A stretch of 64,000 nucleotides of DNA, taken from positions 16,604,795 through 16,668,794 of the forward strand of contig CM057002.1 of the NCBI GenBank assembly GCA_029891345.1. The letters run 5' to 3'. Made by a program: the position numbers and the translations under genes. Below are positions 36,700-47,344 of this stretch, in pieces (the stretch's first letter is position 1; each line of letters begins with the position of its first letter). Below the pieces are notes generated by a model. It was not told the DNA's origin and did no database searches. It was given only the letters and a program-made list of their open reading frames with translations. Source of the DNA: Dryococelus australis (taxonomy: Eukaryota; Arthropoda; Insecta; Phasmatodea; Phasmatidae).

Positions 36700-37490
36700 T
36701 AAATGTGTGAAGTTATCAAAGGAGATTTCAACAAACAAGAATTGACATCATTATAATTTACCTATGATATTTGGACTTCTGATGCAAATGAAAGTTTTAT
36801 ATCTGTGACCTTGCAATATGTTAATCAAGATTTCACTCAGAAAATTTCTATTAGACTGATAATGGAGCCAACATTTCAAATGCCATAAAACGAAACTGGA
36901 TTCATCTATTACGCTTTGCGCACGCACGCACACACACTATAATTAGTAATATCACATGCAAAAAAGTTAACAGAAGGTATGGACAGGCTCTTAAAAAATG
37001 TGCTACTATAGGGCACTACAGACATAGCTGCCAGACTATAGAAAGACTCCATGCCCTTCAAAAACTGAATGATGAGAAATGCTTGGAAGTTACTCAATAT
37101 GTTGTAACTACATGGAATAGTGAGTTTGTATGTTAGAAAGACTATATACTACGAAAAAAATCTATAAAATCAGAACTAGCTACAAATCCATGCTCTGTTT
37201 AACTACTTACAGAAGAAGATTGACGCTTGGCAGAGAGCTACATTTCACAGTTACAGCCACTCCATCAAGCAACAAAAGAAGTATACCTAGATACCACACC
37301 AAGTCTGTCTATGGTCCTACCAATTGTTTTTGGACTGAAGCAAATGAACGACAAGTTTATTCAGGAGAAACAAGGATCAGCCGGTGTTACATTACAGAAA
37401 GCACTGAATGGAGCAATACGGTTTCCCGAAACATATTCTCAACAGAATCAAAAACATTTGATGTCTATGCTTTTCGAGCCTCAGTTTAAA
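36700..37490 (+). pseudogene. hAT transposase relic: catalytic and insertion region
   Basis: Fragments in the plus strand read YDIWTSDANESFISVTLQYV, a Lys/Ile stretch, NGANISNAIKRNW (family: DNAsNi.nAi...W, so the Asp is uncertain here) and FAHARTHTIISN (family: CFAHtLnLiv). Then come a VTTWNSEF box (family: vpTRWNSt) and LERLYTTKKIY. The ORFs at 37130-37489 and 37227-37514 continue the helical part (LHQATKEVYLDTTPSLSMVL). Several stops and frame changes are present. The preceding 36376-36702 ORF may be the region before the catalytic core. Confidence 0.78.
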
Positions 37491-37509
37491 AAGTGTAATT
37501 CTTCCAGAG

Positions 37510-38790
37510 TATGAGAAGATAGTTTCGCATGGTGACATGTGCCAGTATCTGGGCCCTCCAAACCGTTTGCCCTGCCATGCACCCAACAGCAACGCAGCAG
37601 GCATCCAGACTATCAGTGTAGTGTCATGCATTGCACTGTAAAAAATGCTACCAGCATAGTGCACCGTAGCTAGGAGCAAGCTAGTGCAATGTAGGGCACC
37701 TCAAAAGAGCTTAACGGCAAACATAAAGTATCCACAAATATGGGAACCATTAAAGGATGCCCCTACAATTTATTGCACGTGTTATGTTTTGTTATGTTTT
37801 GTGTACACGTCACCATTTCACTGGTACACCCACATTTCACAGCCACTTTAATTGCAAGGGTTTATTTATGTTAATGGATATTGCAGGGTATTTTTGTGTA
37901 TTGTGTTATTAGCAAGTGATGCAGTTTAAAGTCTATTAAAGTAAGTTGTTAACAGAAAGTAGTTCTCTCCACGTCCTGTCCCGCGAACGTGGCGGCACAC
38001 GATTCACTGAAAATCTAGTTGCAGTCGAGAACTCCCAGGGGCCGGTTTGTGTCAGTGCATCACCCTCCGGGCGGCATAAAAACATTGCATCACCGGTCAT
38101 TAGAGTATAAAAAGCTATTTAATCGTCAGAACCTTGTTCATCTAACTGCCTGGAGCCACAGCCCCTCCTTCCCCAGTGCTTGCATCGCCTGAGGAAGCTT
38201 AATGTATGCAAGTGATTTTCATTGGCTTCACACCATTTTTCTGTATTGCTCTACTGGCGGGCTAAGCCAGCAAGTGTCTCAAAGTTTCCACTTAGAGCAG
38301 GGTGTAACATGTTTCTGCAAGGTTAAAATATAAGGATGTTCGCAACGGCATATATTTATTTCTAAGCAGTGCCTTAGGGCGTTTCGGGGCATGGGTCCCC
38401 TACAAACAGGTAAATCAATTCTTATCTTTTAATTCAGTACAGTGACGAGTCAATTATCTCAGTAATCCAGTTTCAGGTGTAGGGGTCAGCCTTAAATAGG
38501 CCCACTGTTTAGTAAACGCAGCAAGTACTTAAGGCGAGCGGCAGCAGTCCACAAACAAAAACTTACGTCCGGGCGTACGGCTCGCAGCCCCCTGAGAGCA
38601 TCCAGAGTCTACTGCTCCAGCAACATCAGACGCCTGGCATCACGTTGGGTAATTAAATCATCACCAAAATTCCTTAACCATGAATTCATCGCCCCTCAAA
38701 ACCCACTTTAACACTAAGCCATCCACCACACGGCGTCAATTGGCTTGCCCAAACATGTGGCATAATTCTTGTGCCATTGACTGACAGCAA
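37510..38790 (+). mobile_element. LTR-type fossil, family C copy, inside the hAT
   Basis: It splits the hAT catalytic region from the C-terminal domain. 38140-38400 matches 17060-17330, and 38490-38790 matches 51390-51680 (TTACGTCC..GGCGNACGG, GAGAGCA, GGCTTGCCC blocks). An ATAAAA-type signal and a GGGGCATGGGTCCCC end resemble an LTR edge. There is no coding capacity that I can support. Old and broken. Confidence 0.5.
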
Positions 38791-39100
38791 TGGAAAACTG
38801 CTATCCGACCTTAAAGAATGCATCAGAACCACTTCACAAGTTCATTCAGAAGAAGGTAAGAGTTCGCTTGTTAATTTACTGTTATTTAAAAAGATGAACC
38901 CGTACCATCATGCAGTTTGTGGGAAGCATTTCGTGATGCAGTTCAAAAGACAAAGAGGAGCATTCCTGACACCTGTTTACAAGTTAATTTAAGTTCAGGA
39001 ATTTCTCACAGGAAAATCAATTTCAAGAATACAAGATCCATGGAAATGACGGGGAGAAAACATTATACGATTTCCTGCATTGAAAAAAGTTGTTTGGAAA

Positions 39101-39235
39101 TGCCTGCCAATTCCAGCAACTAGTGCTGCAAGTGAACATATTTTCACTCAAGCGGGAAACATAGTTACCTCCAACATAAAAAGTTTAACACAGGAACATG
39201 TTGAGGAGTTGGTTTTCTTGCACGAGACTTTGTAG
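39101..39235 (+). pseudogene. hAT transposase relic: C-terminal dimerisation domain
   Basis: Open reading from 39101 to a TAG at 39233-39235: CLPIPATSAASEHIFTQAGN, then IVTSNIKSLTQEHVEELVFL, then HETL. This is the canonical hAT dimerisation domain (LPIPATSAaSERiFSqAGni..) with the family Arg replaced by His. ORFs at 38771-39123 are upstream pieces or other frames. About 480 bp separate the stop from the putative right end at 39712. Confidence 0.88.
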
Positions 39236-40348
39236 ATTTATGTATTTACTAAAGAAGTTGTGTAAATATGAAAATAATTTTTCTAGGTGGTTGGTTTAGT
39301 GTGTGTGCTTTTCAAAGACCTATATGTATATTAAAAGGCCCAAATTGCAGTACACTGACACTAATTTATTTTAGTTTTCCTATTACTTAATGTTAGATCT
39401 AGAAAAGTACGTTGTATATTTATTACATTTTTTTCATGTAAAAATTTTTTCTGGGAAATTCTATAGTCTTTACATAAAACAGTAAAATCAATAAGTGCAG
39501 TTGTAAATTATACTATAAATCAAAGTAATACGTAGTTTATCATCAATGGTTTTAATTGATTAAACATAGATAAAACATGTATGTTTGTACATCTTATAGC
39601 TCCACAAAAATTAAGCAAGTAGACAAATTAGTACTGGCAGCTCAACTCGAAAATACTCTATTTGTACTACTCGGCTTGACTCGACATGAAAAGATAGTAC
39701 TCGTGCCCCTCTTACAGTATGTATTACAAAACAGTTCTATTATTTTTGTCGTCTAGTCTGGCTACTCAGACAAAAAATAAACCACACAGAAATTTTAAAA
39801 ATTTGTATGTTTTGCAAGTAGATTTACTGTTAAATAATGTTACACCAAATAACCATCAAGTAAATGCTTATTAGAAAACATAATTCAGTTCATTACTTTG
39901 CCAGTACATAAATACATAGTGTTGTTCAATACTTCACACAATATAAGCTTCAATCTTACTATTCATCAACATTCTTACAGATAACTCAAAATCCAATAAA
40001 AACCATATATTGCAAATCATTACAGCCTCATGAAGAGTTGTTATAAAAGTTAGCATTTTGTGAAATTTGCCAGATAAAAAGGCATAGGAATAACAATCTT
40101 TTAACGTTAACACACACTTAAGCTACAGCCTTTTTTATAACAACAAAATGATATCCATTAAGGAAACTCATTATAGAACAGGAGAAATTTGTACCTAACA
40201 AACTTACTGCCGTGATATTTGTGTATCATAACATAATAACATGGTCAAATCTTTGTGACTGGCTTCGACTTTACTACAGTAACTACTATAAACTTAACAG
40301 TGTTCTCCTTATTGACCTCTCCCATTCACCATGCTTGTACACATTTGA
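39236..40348. other. hAT 3-prime sequence, then intron
   Basis: To about 39712 this is non-coding hAT tail with CGAGT-rich subterminal DNA (GACTCGACATG, ACTCGTGCCCCTC). From there to 40348 it is AT-rich with no recognised gene. The ORFs at 40212-40470 have no motif. Confidence 0.5.
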
Positions 40349-40377
40349 AGAGGCGGATTCCAAAGGTACCTACGTCA
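40349..40377. repeat. Left TIR of the SGQNKN transposon
   Basis: AGAGGCGGATTCCAAAGGTA then CCTACGTCA. Pairs with 44010-44038. Confidence 0.7.
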
Positions 40378-41745
40378 AAAAACCTACTTTTTCAGGAAAC
40401 AATTTTTTTTAGTTTGTATGTTAAGTTTGATAATGTCACGCACGAAAGACATACAAACATAAAAATATAACAGTATTAACATGTTTTCAGGAAGTTATTA
40501 TTATCTTAAGGTCAATAGAATACTTTTAATTAGGATATTAGAATTGAAATATTGCCCAAAAGAGCCTAAGTTACTGACTTAGTGCTTTTTTGGAAAATAA
40601 CACATGGAAAAATATTAGGCCTTGCCTTTGTTTTTACTCGCACACTAATAATAAGGGCCGGATTAGGCAGACATATGGTTTATGTTTATGAACGAGTTTA
40701 ATATTGGCTCTGTGTTAACATGTATCAAGACCTACAATATAAATGGTACACACAAAGAAAAATCTAAAAAACTAACAAGAACTTAGTGACAGCTTTGCAA
40801 ACCTATTAAGTCTTTTGAAATGGTATTAATACAAAGGTTAAACAGTTCAAACAAATGGCTCTTCTTAGTCATAAACAACAATATTGTTGTCTTGATCTCC
40901 TTCTACGTTGTCTGACAGAGCGTTTTGGTAAAACATTCTTGCATGTTCACTGAGCGTAACAAAATTCAGAAGTTTCTCCACATCTTGTCGTTTCTTTTGA
41001 CTAACATGGTTTTCTTCAGGCAAAACAGGAACATTTTGCCTGCTTCATGCAATAGTTCAGTTGATTTAGTCACCTTGACAGTTATTGGCAGACCATTATG
41101 TGTTGTTTTAATGCCAATATTAGTTTGATGCTCTTTTGAATAGATGAGAACATGTTGCTCACACATTTTACAGGGAAATTTTTTTACTAGGCCCTTCTTT
41201 GAGGCATCTATAAAGTTGGAAATCACCCAATCAGTGCCCAACACATTGACTGTAGCACCAGTCACAAACACCTTGTGATATTCATTAGGCTCCATTATTG
41301 TATCCTTTTTTTCTTAGCTCCTGTTCAAATAGCCCAAATACTCTTGTCAGGGGGCATATAGCTATGACCCCTGATTGGAAAGTAATGTTCCACATGTTTA
41401 AAGGTTCTAGATTTGTGAATGTAATGAGTAAAAACATCATCATATTAGCATTTTTATTTTGCCCACTACAGGCATCAGTAAATAACCCTACATTTAAATA
41501 TTTTTCTGGCACATTTTCAAACCTTTTCTCTACATTTTCCAAAAAATGACAAATCCGATGTTACCTCATTAGAGCCTTGACCACTTTGGTCTTCAGTCCA
41601 CGTGTACACAGATGTGTTAGAAGTATTTTGGTTCTTTTCCATCAAAACAAATGTCAAATTGTACAGTCAGATCTGTCTGGCGTAAAATACTTCACTTACC
41701 CTTAATTTGGGCAGTGGTTGGTTTTGTTCCATGTCAAATGAAATC

Positions 41746-42079
41746 CTGATTACATTAGTTTCTTCTGTCTTCATGTGGCTGTACCATGCTATAGTATGCA
41801 GAGATACTGAACCCCACACAACCTGCACAGGGTGGATGAAGCGTCTCTTAAAGCCTCTCTCCACTCAAGGCGGGCGACCCAAGGCTTCTCGGGCCACCCC
41901 TGTTAGTTGCTTCTGATTACATTAGTTTCTTCTGTCTTCATGTGGCTGTACCATGCTATAGTATGCAGAGATACTGAACCCCACACAACCTGCACAGGGT
42001 GGATGAAGCGTCTCTTAAAGCCTCTCTCCACTCAAGGCGGGCGACCCAAGGCTTCTCGGGCCACCCCTGTTAGTTGCTT
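41746..42079. repeat. Perfect 167-bp tandem duplication
   Basis: 41746-41912 and 41913-42079 look identical base for base, starting CTGATTACATTAGTTTC and ending TGTTAGTTGCTT. The unit joins transposase coding sequence to the left part of the GC-rich insertion. Exact identity means it is very recent, or an assembly artefact. Confidence 0.93.
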
Positions 42080-42840
42080 AACAGACTGGGCAAAGCAGCC
42101 CGTTTCCTATGGGTTGCCAGAGTCCTCGTGACTGGCGAGGGGTATCTGCCATGATGGTTGGACCGATAGCTGGTACCAAGGCTCGACCACTTGGCGGGGT
42201 GTTGGACCACTTAGCACTCAGGCCGTTAGGGCCCAAAGTCTGTACTTCAAAAAAGAAGTACAAAGACATGAAATGGAGTGTGGTTGATGCCCCCCCGTAT
42301 CAGGAATTGGTCATGTAACACCTCAGTGGTCGAGAGATATAAACTCTCCATTTCAGAGAAAGGGCTGCTATCCCCGGTGAACCGCGACACCGGGGAGGGG
42401 TCCTGACTGCTCTCTTGTGCCTGGCCGCTAGGGTGGTGGCCATTCTGGGTCACAGTAATTCCCTGTCACTTGGGATGTGGCTCCCAGGGAGTGGAGTGTG
42501 ACCGGCCCTTCATTGGGTTATGCCCGGTGAGGTCTTCTCAACCACTTGTGGAAGGGAACTCCTCTTGCCACTCCATTCGGGGGGAAATGTAGGCGATGAA
42601 TAACCCACAAGTGCCATGGAAAGTAAGTGGTAGCACGGGATGATCGGTTGGCCCCATCATGTGGTTCTCTCTGGTGTGCGATCATAGGGTTGGACTCGTG
42701 CTGGTAGCAGTTGACTCCGTATGCTGGAGGAGGTCTGCAGAAATTCCCACTCTCGATGACAGGCCGGGCAGTGAGCAGCAACCTGCTCCGGTTGTGCCCT
42801 GGAAAGGCACTAAGGGTATGGATAAGCTTATGAAGCCTGT
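41830..42840. mobile_element. GC-rich insertion inside the SGQNKN transposon
   Basis: The transposase frame stops matching its family after HYRLHKL (about 42835) and resumes at about LHTIAWYSHM (41810-41820). The intervening DNA is GC-rich and has a different base composition. It includes GACCACTTAGCACTCAGGCC, CGCGACACCGGGGAGG and a long-stem-prone CTCGACCACTTGGCGG segment. It looks like the 5-prime region of a truncated LINE or another element without coding capacity. I cannot assign a family. The borders are approximate and the tandem duplication blurs the left one. Confidence 0.5.
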
Positions 42841-44009
42841 AGTGAGTCATCAATCGAGCCTTCTCAGCTAGGTCACTTGAAGTCTTGATTTGGTTCTTAG
42901 TCTGGTAACAAAAGGAGCACACAGCCATATTTAGGCTTCCAAAACTAAGATTAAACTTGTTTTGAAACACCTTAAAAAAATGTTGAATACGAAGCAAGTT
43001 TTTTTTTTTTTTTCTTCCCACATTCGCCACAACCTTTTGATAGAAAGTTCAGGATTAAGATAACCACGAACACTTTTTCCTCTGTCATAGTGGCTTTCAT
43101 AGCATCTTAAAGATTTGATATACTCTCTCATTGAGTCTTTTATCTCAGTATGTCTGGGTTTTAAATGAGCCTCACCACGCCTTTCAGGTGGATATTCCCC
43201 AGACACCTTCATATGTTTGCTTAGGTTTTTTAATCTTTTACGAGAAAATCTTGTCACAGACAAAAAGGTTTGATTACAGACATTTAGAATACGACCGCTT
43301 GTCTACCATATGAAATATTTAATAACCGTACGGCTTCTAGGATTGGTTTTGTTACTAGGCCTATGCTGTTTAGGCACTTGTGTGAGAATATACTTAAAAA
43401 CAAAGCTGTTTTGGTCAATAGATGTTTTATGTTTATAGATTTTGTCATAAAATGCACTTACATCTGCCGGAGACATCAAAGCAGCCCTACAAGGATTACA
43501 ACCTTCTTCTTTATGCTTGCATGCAACTGAAGGAGCACAGTGGGCTTCACTACAGTTTCTGGCAAACTTTTTACTGTTTTTAGCCCACTCATCTTTGTTT
43601 CTCACTCTTTTTCTACTTCGTGCATTACTTATATCTCTTACAGAACATGACCAGTCATCTAGTTCACTTAAACTCATTTTAGCACTTATACATTTACTAT
43701 CAAGAAGCGAGACAACACCACAATCAAACTCTGATAAACAGACATAACCTCAACCAAGTTAAAAACATTGGCAGTGCTGTTTAACAGGTGCTAAAGGTGC
43801 AGTCATGCATGCGCAGATGAGGGTTTAACTGACTAAGGCTTGTTTGTAAAAAAACACAGCTGGCTTTTAGGAAGCGATGGAAAGAATCACTGTTTTCACT
43901 ATAGTATAACAGCTAGGACAAAGGAGTTTATGGAATAGATGTTACGAGTAGACAATGTGGACAGTTGTCTTTTACTCAATACACTTATAAACGCAAAACC
44001 GGCCAAATA

Positions 44010-44038
44010 TGACTTAGGCTGTTTTGGAATCCACCTCT
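44010..44038. repeat. Right TIR of the SGQNKN transposon
   Basis: The reverse complement reads AGAGGTGGATTCCAAAACAG then CCTAAGTCA. Pairs with 40349-40377. Confidence 0.7.
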
Positions 44039-44204
44039 AAACATTCAAATGTAATTTATATGCATAGGGCGAGTTAAATTGTACCATATCAAAGATACAA
44101 AAAAGCTAATAATTTCTATTACAGTAAATATGAAAAGAATAGGGTTAGTAATATTTAGGAATGTCATATTTACAATAAAATCACCAAACAAGTACCTTAC
44201 TTAC

Positions 44205-45056
44205 TTGTGTCGGGAAGTTGTTCGTGCACGTTCTCTTTCTTGTTCATGGTATCTATCTCCGTCTGTCTGTTTCTGCTTTACTCTCTCATAACCTCCTTCC
44301 CCTAACTGTTGTGAACGGTTTGCTCTTGATGTGTCTGAATACCTTTCTCCTCTGTGTTCATAACCTGATCTCCCCCCACGGTCAACGTACTCCCTCTGTT
44401 CATAATTTGACCTACCTCTTTCTTCTCTCTGTTCGTAACTTGACTTAGCCCTATCTTCTCTCTGTTCATAACTTGACCTACCCCTATCTTCTCTCTGTTC
44501 ATAACTCGACCTACCCCTATCTTCTCTCTGGTCATAATTTGACCTACTCCTCTCTTCTCTCTGCTCGTAACTTGACCTTCCTGCAAACTCCGCATACCTT
44601 TCTTCTCTGGGTTCATAACCCGACCTTCCGCCACGATCAACATACTTATCTTCCCTTTGATCGTACCCCGACCTTCCGCCACGGTCAACATACTTATCTT
44701 CCCTTTGATCGTACCCCGACCTTCCACCCCGATCAACATACTTATCTTCCCTTTGATCGTACCCCGACTTCCCACCCCGCTCAACATACTTCTCTTCCCT
44801 TTGATCGTACCCAGACCTCCCCCCACGCTCAACATACTTCTCTTCCCTTTGATCATAACCTAACCTTCCGCCACGATCAAAATACTTCTCTTCCCTTTGA
44901 TCATAACCTGACCTTCCCCCACGCTCTGCATAGTTCTCTTCCCTCTGGTTATAACCTGAACTTCCCCTTCTGCTCTCATACTTATCTTCTTTGTGTTCGT
45001 TACTTGATTTTCTCTGCTGATGACTACTGGAATGGTTAGAGTTGTCTCCAGAACGC
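44205..45056 (-). CDS. Host RS/RGG-like gene, large repeat-bearing exon
   Basis: An acceptor TTTTATTCCATGTTAG precedes 45056 and the donor GTAAGTAAGG follows 44205 (minus strand). The protein runs RSGDNSNHSSSHQQRKSS, then EHKEDKYESRRGSSGYNQRE, eight 16-residue and five 11-residue Tyr/Arg/Gly/Glu repeats, and a tail ending QERERARTTSRH plus AA. It has no Met in the repeat frame. The first 18 codons fit the upstream exon's phase but are one base out from the repeat frame. Dropping one T from the run at 45000-45002 restores both the frame (KSSNEHKED) and the exon length (851 = 3n+2) demanded by the downstream exon. That points to a sequencing error or a real frameshift allele. The composition suggests a disordered, condensate-prone region (inference). 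Confidence 0.85.
44324..44959 (-). repeat. Coding tandem repeats: 8 x 48 bp, 5 x 33 bp, 2 variants
   Basis: Units read SGYDQREEKYVERGGR (44959 down to 44576, eight units), then SSYEQREDRGR (44575-44411, five units), SNYEQREYVDRGGR (44410-44369) and SGYEHRGERYSDTSR (44368-44324). Tyr, Gln-Arg-Glu and the closing Arg are almost invariant. Synonymous differences between units (CGT/CGG, GGT/GGG/GGC) indicate selection on the protein rather than recent DNA amplification alone. Confidence 0.93.
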
Positions 45057-45198
45057 TAACATGGAATAAAAAGTAAAAATTACATTAGTTGAAATGTGAA
45101 TACCTTGAAGAACACAAAGGAGTTTACAGAGCTAATGCAATTAGTCACTTTTTGTAACATTCCATACATAGTTGACATGAAGTATACTTCAGTTTATA
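45057..45198. other. Intron, short
   Basis: Polypyrimidine/acceptor side of the large exon (minus strand), then AT-rich intron up to the TA target site of the mariner element. Confidence 0.6.
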
Positions 45199-45620
45199 CA
45201 AGGTGCTACCCAAAAGTTTGATGAAATTATCAACATAAGTGGATATAGTATTATGCCCCTCAGCTGCTAGATGGTGCTAGGAGTATGCTTTGTGAATCAG
45301 TACGCCAGAGGATACATTGTTTTGTTCAATGCAGTATTGCAAAGTTATGTTTCAGCGATTCAGAAACTTTCTTTTCAACAGATGACCAGTTTAGCAAGCA
45401 AAGAATCTCAATCAAATTTTGTTTAAAAAAAAACTGCTTTAGAAAGACATTGTATGCTACAAAATACCTTTGGGGATTATGCCTTAAGCGAAGGCGATAC
45501 ATTTTGTGTTACAAATGTTTCAAGGATGAATAAACAAATGTTGAAGACCATGAGCATTTTGAAGCTCAACGTCATCTCCAATATCATAATCAGTGGTGAT
45601 TCGTAGTTTATGGTTATGAC

Positions 45621-46733
45621 TACGGATGGGCCGAAGCTGATACCTATTAACCAGCTGATACTACGACCATTGGCAACTGAGGCATCTGAACACTGTTTGC
45701 CAATTATTATTTATTGATTAGTAGCACTAACTTATTTAACACAATGTTAAATAAACCGGCATGCTACATCTTGCAAAGCATTAATTTACAGCATCCATCA
45801 ATCTGATATTCTGTCCCACAAGAGTTTTTTGTTCTATTTTTTCTTACCTTTAAACTACATTGTTGGCGATAATGAAAAAGAAACCCGTATTCTTATTCTT
45901 CTTGTGTCTTTACTGCAGTCTTAAGTTGGCGACAATGAAAACGAATCACACAAACTATGACACTATTCAACAATCTGTGGTGGTGTTTTTTATTGTAAAT
46001 GAAAAGTGAAAAACAGTGGCAATACTTTGATGGGTATAGTTCTTATTGGAAACTGTAGGCTGTGATTTTGGTTAGAATGTTAAAGGCCTGAATAAGACTC
46101 GGCAAAGTAATAATCGGCAAAAATTGTTGCAAATAAATCTGTTGTCATTTTAACCAATGGACTGAGTAGGGCTTGGCCAACAAAAGAACACAAAGCAAAA
46201 ATATTAGTATAACTGAAAAAAGAATTTTGCTGAATTTCAAGTGAATTGATTTCAATAATTTCAATAAGTTATTTTTATGACATCTTTAGGCTGTTGGTTT
46301 ACACAAACATGCATTTTGAGGTTATGTGTGATATTTCCCAGGTTTAAAATCTAAGTCCACATCAGACTGCCTGAAGTTTTAAACATTGTCTTTAATGAAC
46401 TCAGTTTGTTATGAATGCTGTATTGTCTGGTAACAGTTTTTGCTTGGCTTTTAAATCACTCACTTGCCCAGTTAAATTGTCTATTGTATAATTTATTATT
46501 AAAATTAGTGCTGTATTTCGTTTTTATGCTGTAGACACCTAATACAAAGTGCTTCAAGTGTTCACAAAACTGAAGACATAAATTTAAGTAGTAAAAATGT
46601 ATTTCTAAATATTGGGAATTGGAAATTATGATTGTGCTCATCAAAACTGGTATTGGCATTGCTGTACTCAGTGACATTGGCAGCTGAGAATCAATCATTA
46701 GTATCTGCAAAATGTGGTACCAGCCCATCCCTA
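45621..46733. mobile_element. hAT MITE with perfect TSD (GTTATGAC)
   Basis: GTTATGAC is duplicated exactly (45613-45620 and 46734-46741). Ends are TACGGATGGGCCGAAGCTGA and, in reverse, TAGGGATGGGCTGGTACCAC. It lies within the mariner, is 1113 bp long and encodes nothing recognisable. The 90-codon minus-strand ORF at 46456-46728 is not supported. Confidence 0.93.
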
Positions 46734-47344
46734 GTTATGACTGAACTTAAGTAGCAGAAATCACAGTAAAAGTCTCCAAATTTACCATGGCTGCAAACTT
46801 GATAAATGTCAAGTTCACAGCCATGTCAAGTCAATGTTAATTTTTTTATGTGACATTAACAACATGTCCATAAGAAATTATTTCCTGCTGGACAAATTAC
46901 CAATGACGAGTTTTATGCGATGTTTCTAAGTGGCTGAGGAAGGACATTCAGCACAAATGTGCAGATAAGTGGAAGAACAGCAATTGATTTCTCCACCATG
47001 ACAACGTGCCTGCTCACACATCACTTACGTTCTACATTAAATTCTTAACTTTCAAAACATTACAGTGATTCCACACACTGCAACTTGCCTAACCTTGCCT
47101 CCTGTGACTTTTCCCATTTCTCAAAATTAAATTATCGCTGAAAGGGCATCATTTTAACACACTTGAGGAGATCCAGGCAGAATTGCTGGAGGTCCTCCAC
47201 ACACTTACACTTGAAAGTTTCCAAGGATGCACAAAATAATGTGAACAATGCTGGAGTTGCTGTATTTGTACATGCTGAATGAGACTGCCGCTAGGAGTTA
47301 CAGTAATCAACTTTTTTTAATGTTGAATTCCCCAAACTTTTTAG

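Larger units (their letters stand above)
22837..39712 (+). mobile_element. Outer hAT (BED-finger) transposon, heavily interrupted
   Basis: Collinear plus-strand pieces of one hAT transposase are spread over 17 kb: a BED finger (about 31986-32110), the catalytic/insertion region (about 36700-37490) and the C-terminal dimerisation domain (39101-39235). The gaps hold an Academ-like transposon and LTR fossils. Candidate ends share CACGAGTACT plus a nearby GAGTCAAG: left at 22837 (AGGGGGTACACGAGTACTC) and right, in reverse, near 39712 (AGAGGGGCACGAGTACTAT). No 8-bp duplication is obvious, so assigning these ends to the same copy is inference. Confidence 0.5.
40865..43677 (-). pseudogene. SGQNKN-family transposase-like gene, broken
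   Basis: In minus-strand order: a start near 43677 (MSLSELDDWSCSVRDISNAR); RKRVRNKDEWAKNSKKFARN (family: Rk..kN...N..K..RN.G); VFKYILTQVPKQHRPSNKT (43303-43441); RFSRKRLKNLSKHMKVSGE and KSLRCYESHYDRGKSVRGYL (43020-43263; family: ..hi.sfP.vESHY.R..s.r.YL); FNLSFGSLNMAVCSFC (family: fnl.F..pk.d.C..C); then the insertion; then FDMEQNQPLPKLRVSEVFYA and LFTDACSGQNKNANMMMFLL (family: l.sDnC.GQN.N). It ends NNIVVYD with a TAA at 40865-40867. A handful of stops or frame changes exist besides the insertion. Confidence 0.72.
40349..44038 (-). mobile_element. TIR-bounded transposon with 'SGQNKN' transposase-like gene
   Basis: A 29-bp inverted repeat (40349-40377 AGAGGCGGATTCC..., and 44010-44038, reverse AGAGGTGGATTCC...; 23 of 29 match) encloses a minus-strand gene of a large multi-copy arthropod protein family. 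The left TIR is about 490 bp past the stop codon and the right TIR about 360 bp before the start. No exact target duplication is visible. The protein family is usually annotated as uncharacterised; the TIRs imply it is a transposase. A GC-rich insertion of about 1 kb interrupts the gene. Confidence 0.7.

Noticed and set aside
42518-43030. 170-codon minus-strand ORF treated as one protein
   Set aside because: Only its first third (KFNLSFGSLNM...HYRLHKL-type) belongs to the transposase family; the rest is read-through into the GC-rich insertion.
44302-44856. 184-codon minus-strand ORF MIKGKRSMLSVGGG...
   Set aside because: Out-of-frame shadow of the tandem coding repeat; the repeat period keeps the frame open, and its frame does not connect to the other exons.
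44473-45039. 188-codon plus-strand ORF rich in HTYLPFDRTPTF repeats
   Set aside because: It is the antisense of the host repeat exon. The minus strand has splice sites and phase-compatible neighbours; the plus strand has neither.
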